Source: Candidatus Moraniibacteriota bacterium
GTDB taxonomy: Bacteria > Patescibacteriota > Minisyncoccia > Moranbacterales > GCA-2747515
Length of the DNA stretch: 9,899 bases
Direction of reading: 5' to 3'
NCBI GenBank assembly: GCA_027039165.1
Contig: JALWEZ010000150.1
Location: 1 to 9,899, forward strand
Below, piece after piece: positions 6,745-9,899 of the stretch. The notes under the pieces are model-generated. The model was not told the DNA's origin. It worked only from the letters and a program-made list of their open reading frames with translations, and did no database searches. Positions within the stretch are counted from its first letter, which is position 1; each line of letters opens with the position of its first letter. The position numbers were made by a program, and so were the translations under genes.

Positions 6745-6773
6745 ATTCTACCATATCAACGTTAATATCTCCA
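6745..6773 (-). promoter_or_regulatory. Promoter candidate for the Cys-rich protein gene
   Basis: Minus-strand TGGTAGAAT (6745-6753) is an extended -10 element, with a -35-like TGGAGA (6768-6773) 17 bp upstream. A start near 6738 would give a leader of about 35 nt. The site lies just downstream of the terminator at 6778-6815, which fits independent transcription. Confidence 0.5.
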
Positions 6774-6777
6774 TCAA

Positions 6778-6815
6778 AAAAACAAAAGCTACTTTACAAA
6801 ATAGCTTTTGTTTTT
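6778..6815 (-). terminator. Intrinsic terminator of the repeat-protein gene
   Basis: Inverted repeat AACAAAAGCTA (6781-6791) and TAGCTTTTGTT (6802-6812) with a 10-nt loop: a perfect 11-bp stem that extends to 14 bp through flanking A/T pairs. On the minus strand it begins 23 bp after the stop codon of the repeat-protein gene, and a run of seven T follows the central part of the stem. The plus strand also has a T-rich tail (TTTTTATTTT), so it could stop transcription both ways, including read-through from the plus-strand kinase gene. Confidence 0.85.
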
Positions 6816-6834
6816 ATTTTGCTTACACTTACTA

Positions 6835-8715
6835 TTAATTAGTCCTTAAATAAAACGCTGGACCATCATCTGTAAACTCAAAGTCTTTAAACTTTGCTAA
6901 AATTTTATCTTTATCAGCCTTACCTCTGGTGTAGAGTTGCATACCAGTTCGCCTGTTGTAAAGCCTATAAATTGGCGTACTTCCGTCATCTATGAGGCTC
7001 GCATAGAATGCTGGAGTACCATCTGTAAATTTAAAATCTTTAAATTTATTTAAAATTTTATTTTTATCTGCTTCACCACGAGTATAAAGTTGTGCTCCAG
7101 TCCGCTGATTATAAAGCCTAAAAATAGGAATAAGTCCAGGTTGCTCAGTAAGACTTGCCCAAAACGCTGGTTGCCCGTCTGTGAATTCGAAATCTTTGAA
7201 TTTCGCTAAAATTTTATCTTTATCCGCCACTCCTCTAGTATAAAGTTGTGCTCCGTTTCGAGTATTGTAAAGTCTAAATATTGGCATAAAACCATTTTCT
7301 TCATTATCATCCATATTCACACAACCTGGGTCATTAGGATAATCAATTAATCCATTTCCATCATTATCAATACTATCATTACATTGAGAAAATTTTAATA
7401 TTTCACATGTATCTCCGCCATATGGAATAATGTATCCTGAATCAGTTGGAGCGCCTAAACTACTATCTCCTCCACCCCAAATTGTAATTGAACCGTCTGA
7501 TTTAAGTGCTGCAAATGCGCCAAATTTTGTTGAATAAATTTTTTCGTAACCTTTGTCTGTTGGTGCATTAGATCCTCCGTAATCAGAATCACCCCAAACT
7601 GTAATTGAACCGTCTGATTTAAGTGCTGCAAATGCAGCGTATGTTGAATAAATTTTTTCGTAACCTTTGTCAGTTGGAGCTTCAAAACTATTACCATTTT
7701 CAAAAAAACCCCAAGACACAATTGAACCGTCTGATTTAAGTGCTGCAAAAACACTATCTGTTGAATAAATTTTTGTGTAACCTTTATCAGTTGGAACACC
7801 AGAATCACAACCTGTACCCCAAGCAACAATTGAACCGTCTTGCTTTAGAGCTGCAAAAGCATAATCCGTTGAGTAAACTTCAATGTATCCTGAATCAGTT
7901 GGAGCTCCTGTTCCACCAAAGTAAAAAGAACCCCAAGATGTAATTGAACCGTCTTGTTTTAGAGCTGCAAAAGCACTACTTGTTGAATAAATCTTTACAT
8001 AACCTTTGTCAGTTGGAGCACCTGCTCCACCACTATCATTATCTCCCCAAGTCACAATTGAACCGTCTTGTTTTAGAGCTGCAAAAGCACTACTTGTTGA
8101 ATAAATCTTTACATAACCTTTGTCAGTTGGAGCACCTGCTCCACCACTATCATTATCTCCCCAAGCCACAATTGAACCGTCTTGTTTTAGAGCTGCAAAA
8201 GAATTAGCTGTTGAATAAATCTTTACATAACCTTTGTAAGTTGGAGCATTAGCACCGCCATAATTAGGATTTCCCCAAGCCACAATTGAACCGTCTTGTT
8301 TTAGAGCTGCAAAAGCACTACTTGTTGAATAAATTTCTGTGTAACCTTCACCAATTGGAATATTAGTGTTTTCAGAATAATAACCGCCCCAAGTCGAAAT
8401 AGTTCCATCTGATTTAAGCGCTGCAAAAGAATTAGCTGTTGAATAAATCTTTACATAACCTTTGTCAGTTGGAGCACCTGCTCCACCACTACCACTATCT
8501 CCCCAAGCCACAATTGAACCGTCTTGTTTTAGAGCTGCAAAAGCCAATTCATTTGGATTGTTAGGTGCGTTATAAAAACCACCATAATCATTTCTGGCTG
8601 AAGAATAATCAACTCCATTAAAACATTCTGATTCACCTTCTTTATTTTGTGCGTAAACATTTGTTGATAATGAAATTATAGTGAATATTACTACAGCATA
8701 CAAAACTTTTTTCAT
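6835..8715 (-). CDS. Secreted repeat protein: ten RCC1-like repeats, Asp-rich motif, three DUF5648 repeats
   Basis: A 626-residue exported protein. An N-terminal signal peptide (residues 1-22, ending NVYA) has a likely cleavage site before Gln23 and no lipobox. From residue 59 to about 432 there are ten copies of a 36-39-residue unit of the form FAALKQDGSIVAWGD...GGAGAPTDKGYVKIYST, related to RCC1/BNR-type propeller repeats and to the FAALKxDGSVVTWG repeats known in other secreted bacterial proteins. Residues 445-475 hold an Asp-rich Cys-flanked motif (CNDSIDNDGNGLID...PGC) resembling the MopE-type putative metal-binding motif, probably binding Ca2+. Residues 476-626 are three DUF5648-like repeats (PIFRLYN-RTGAQLYTRGEADK-KIL-KFKDF-F-D--PAF). 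No enzyme motif, C-terminal sorting signal or second membrane helix is seen. Likely a surface or released binding/adhesion protein; the partner is unknown. It lies 41 bp after prfA without an intervening terminator and is followed by a strong hairpin. Confidence 0.85.
   Translation of the reverse strand: MKKVLYAVVIFTIISLSTNVYAQNKEGESECFNGVDYSSARNDYGGFYNAPNNPNELAFAALKQDGSIVAWGDSGSGGAGAPTDKGYVKIYSTANSFAALKSDGTISTWGGYYSENTNIPIGEGYTEIYSTSSAFAALKQDGSIVAWGNPNYGGANAPTYKGYVKIYSTANSFAALKQDGSIVAWGDNDSGGAGAPTDKGYVKIYSTSSAFAALKQDGSIVTWGDNDSGGAGAPTDKGYVKIYSTSSAFAALKQDGSITSWGSFYFGGTGAPTDSGYIEVYSTDYAFAALKQDGSIVAWGTGCDSGVPTDKGYTKIYSTDSVFAALKSDGSIVSWGFFENGNSFEAPTDKGYEKIYSTYAAFAALKSDGSITVWGDSDYGGSNAPTDKGYEKIYSTKFGAFAALKSDGSITIWGGGDSSLGAPTDSGYIIPYGGDTCEILKFSQCNDSIDNDGNGLIDYPNDPGCVNMDDNEENGFMPIFRLYNTRNGAQLYTRGVADKDKILAKFKDFEFTDGQPAFWASLTEQPGLIPIFRLYNQRTGAQLYTRGEADKNKILNKFKDFKFTDGTPAFYASLIDDGSTPIYRLYNRRTGMQLYTRGKADKDKILAKFKDFEFTDDGPAFYLRTN
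6838..7290 (-). repeat. Three DUF5648-like repeats (coding)
   Basis: Repeat 1 is 7135-7290, repeat 2 is 6982-7134 and repeat 3 is 6838-6981 on the minus strand (48-52 residues each). The shared core is PI(F/Y)RLYN, TRG-ADK-KIL and KFKDF. The DUF5648 label is from memory of the family pattern. Confidence 0.7.
7487..8541 (-). repeat. Coding tandem array, ten RCC1-like units with 108-117 bp period
   Basis: The unit boundary ATTGAACCGTC (plus-strand reading; variant ATAGTTCCATC at 8399) occurs at 7487, 7604, 7721, 7829, 7943, 8057, 8171, 8285, 8399 and 8513. Spacings are 117, 117, 108 and then 114 bp six times, all multiples of three. The 114-bp part (7829-8541) is more uniform than the part at lower coordinates, which encodes the C-terminal side of the array. 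This suggests growth by unequal exchange among the units nearer the N-terminus. Confidence 0.95.
7943..8170 (-). repeat. Near-identical 114-bp tandem duplication
   Basis: Units 7943-8056 and 8057-8170 differ, by eye, at a single base (T at 8052, C at 8166), which changes Val to Ala in VTWG/VAWG. Adjacent units share long blocks, such as 'ctttacataacctttgt' at several sites. This is the youngest duplication in the array. Confidence 0.9.
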
Positions 8716-8756
8716 AATATTTATTAATTAATTATTTTTAAACTTTATCTTTTTTA

Positions 8757-9842
8757 TTACTCGGACTTTTTTGATTGATTTTCTAATTTTATTCTCACAT
8801 CTTCTTCTCTTAATGCGGTGACAATGTCATCTAACTCACCACGCAGTATGGCATCGATATTACTCCAGCTTTTTTTAATTCTATGATCAGTCACGCGTCC
8901 TTGTGGCACATTATAAGTCCTAATTTTTTCGCTTCTGTCCCCTGTTCCTACCTGAGAGCGCCTATCATCACCTCTTTCTTTAGCAAGTCTTTCTTCTTCT
9001 TGTTGCAAAATTCTAGAACGCAACACTTTCATTGCTTTTGCCTTATTTTTGTGCTGTGACTTCTCGTCTTGGCATGACACTACTGTGTTTGTGGGCAAAT
9101 GCGTAATCCTCACAGCACTCATTGTAGTGTTTACACTTTGACCACCTGGACCAGATGAAGCAAAGGTATCAATTCTTAAATCCTTGTCTTTTATTTCTAT
9201 ATCAACCTCCTCTGCCTCTGGTAAAACTGCAACGGTCGCAGTCGAAGTATGAATCCTTCCTTGTTTTTCAGTGTCTGGCACCCTTTGAACTCTGTGCACT
9301 CCTGATTCATATTTGAGATTTTGATAAACAGGATCAGAACTTGCTGGTGATTTTACTTCAAAAACTACTTCTTTGTAACCACCGATATCATTTCTATTTT
9401 CGCTCACTATAGAAGTTTTCCAATTTTTAATCTCTGCATAACGCATATACATTCTAAGCAAATCTCCAGCAAATAAAGCTGACTCATCTCCACCAGCTCC
9501 AGCGCGAATTTCAACTATAATATCTTTGGCATCATTTGGATCTTTTGGCAAAAGCAAAACTTCTAATTCTTTCTCTAAAATTGGTTTTTTTTGCGCTAGT
9601 TCTATATTTTCTTCCATAGCTAGCTCTGCAAGCTCAGAATCTTCGTTGGCAAGAGTAGCATTTTCTTTCATTGTTTTTACGAGAGTCTCATATTCTTGGA
9701 TTTTTTCGACAGTTTCAAGTATTTGAGATCTTTTTTTACTAAGAGCAGTCAATTTCTGTGTATCATTAGATAATGATTGGTTATTTAATTCATTATTAAT
9801 TTGCTCGAATTCTTTTTTTACACGATTTATTATATCTTTCAT
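8757..9842 (-). CDS. prfA: Peptide chain release factor 1
   Basis: Recognises UAA and UAG in the ribosomal A site and triggers peptide release. The 361 residues match the family (about 360). An N-terminal helical domain (1-100) is followed by the core [20 protein letters not shown] (112-131). The anticodon-mimicking tripeptide is PDT at 189-191 in [20 protein letters not shown], matching the RF1 PxT pattern and not the RF2 SPF motif. The catalytic GGQ is at 233-235 in [12 protein letters not shown], whose Gln is normally methylated by Prm[17 protein letters not shown] and the C-terminal [17 protein letters not shown] segment are also typical. UAA ends most genes here, UAG ends the lipoprotein gene, and the single TGA (frr) requires RF2 elsewhere. 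It is the only gene here with a purine-rich AAGGAAG next to its ATG, although the spacing of 2 nt is too short for a standard site. Confidence 0.97.
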   Translation of the reverse strand: MKDIINRVKKEFEQINNELNNQSLSNDTQKLTALSKKRSQILETVEKIQEYETLVKTMKENATLANEDSELAELAMEENIELAQKKPILEKELEVLLLPKDPNDAKDIIVEIRAGAGGDESALFAGDLLRMYMRYAEIKNWKTSIVSENRNDIGGYKEVVFEVKSPASSDPVYQNLKYESGVHRVQRVPDTEKQGRIHTSTATVAVLPEAEEVDIEIKDKDLRIDTFASSGPGGQSVNTTMSAVRITHLPTNTVVSCQDEKSQHKNKAKAMKVLRSRILQQEEERLAKERGDDRRSQVGTGDRSEKIRTYNVPQGRVTDHRIKKSWSNIDAILRGELDDIVTALREEDVRIKLENQSKKSE

Positions 9843-9862
9843 CTTCCTTTGTTTATGAATAT

Positions 9863-9868
9863 ATTATA
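9863..9868 (-). promoter_or_regulatory. Weak -10 candidate upstream of prfA
   Basis: Minus-strand TATAAT lies 20 bp before the prfA ATG, in a nearly pure A/T stretch (9849-9899), so a chance match is quite possible. No convincing -35 is seen at 16-18 bp. It would give a leader of about 14 nt containing AAGGAAG. Confidence 0.3.
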
Positions 9869-9899
9869 TTTATCTTTTTTTTATAATACACTATATAAT

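Noticed and set aside
7740..8207. Plus-strand open frames rich in LVLELQKHYLLNKS inside the repeat gene
   Set aside because: They are antisense reflections of the tandem repeat. The same peptide recurs with the DNA period, and no start signal or signal peptide supports them.
7487..8541. Regular repeat spacing resembling a CRISPR array or other non-coding repeat
   Set aside because: The 108-117 bp periods are multiples of three, lie in one long open reading frame and translate to a conserved protein repeat; unit length and lack of unique spacers do not fit CRISPR.

Overview
This is an AT-rich bacterial window with tightly packed genes and almost no Shine-Dalgarno motifs. It looks like a small-genome Candidate Phyla Radiation (Patescibacteria, probably Parcubacteria-like) organism. 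The evidence is indirect: short intergenic gaps, a compact frr-rseP-proS cluster without the lipid and isoprenoid genes that usually separate frr from rseP, and surface proteins built from modules I associate with that group (DUF5648 repeats, a DGTYVGRTGPNCEF-type Cys module, an Asp-rich DNDGNGLID motif). UGA acts as a stop: frr ends at TGA directly after its canonical C-terminus, so the UGA-recoding Gracilibacteria/Absconditabacteria are unlikely. I cannot assign a species.

Layout from left to right. Positions 1-124 hold the start of a minus-strand gene running off the edge (possibly DUF2103). Next come proS (135-1829), an rseP-type site-2 protease (1939-3096), frr (3202-3759) and a lipoprotein beta-propeller gene (3799-5004). 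All are on the minus strand, so transcription runs lipoprotein, frr, rseP, proS, edge gene. A 90-bp divergent promoter region (5005-5094) separates this block from tRNA-Gln(CUG) (5095-5166) and a P-loop kinase-like gene (5205-5825), the only plus-strand genes. The kinase gene ends 2 bp from the end of an oppositely oriented gene for a membrane-anchored Cys-rich protein (5828-6703). A strong hairpin terminator (about 6778-6815) follows the gene for a large secreted repeat protein (6835-8715; ten RCC1-like repeats, an Asp-rich motif, three DUF5648 repeats). The right end is prfA (8757-9842).

Two themes are mixed here. One is translation: release factor 1, ribosome recycling factor, prolyl-tRNA synthetase, a glutamine tRNA. 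The other is the cell envelope: the intramembrane protease and three exported proteins (propeller lipoprotein, Cys-rich anchored protein, repeat protein). The region 5205-8715 looks like accessory content inserted among housekeeping genes, but I see no integrase, transposase or att duplication. No defence system, CRISPR array or prophage is visible. The most notable items are the near-identical 114-bp tandem repeats in the secreted protein, the duplicated six-Cys module, the pruned frr-rseP-proS cluster, and a possibly leaderless lipoprotein mRNA.
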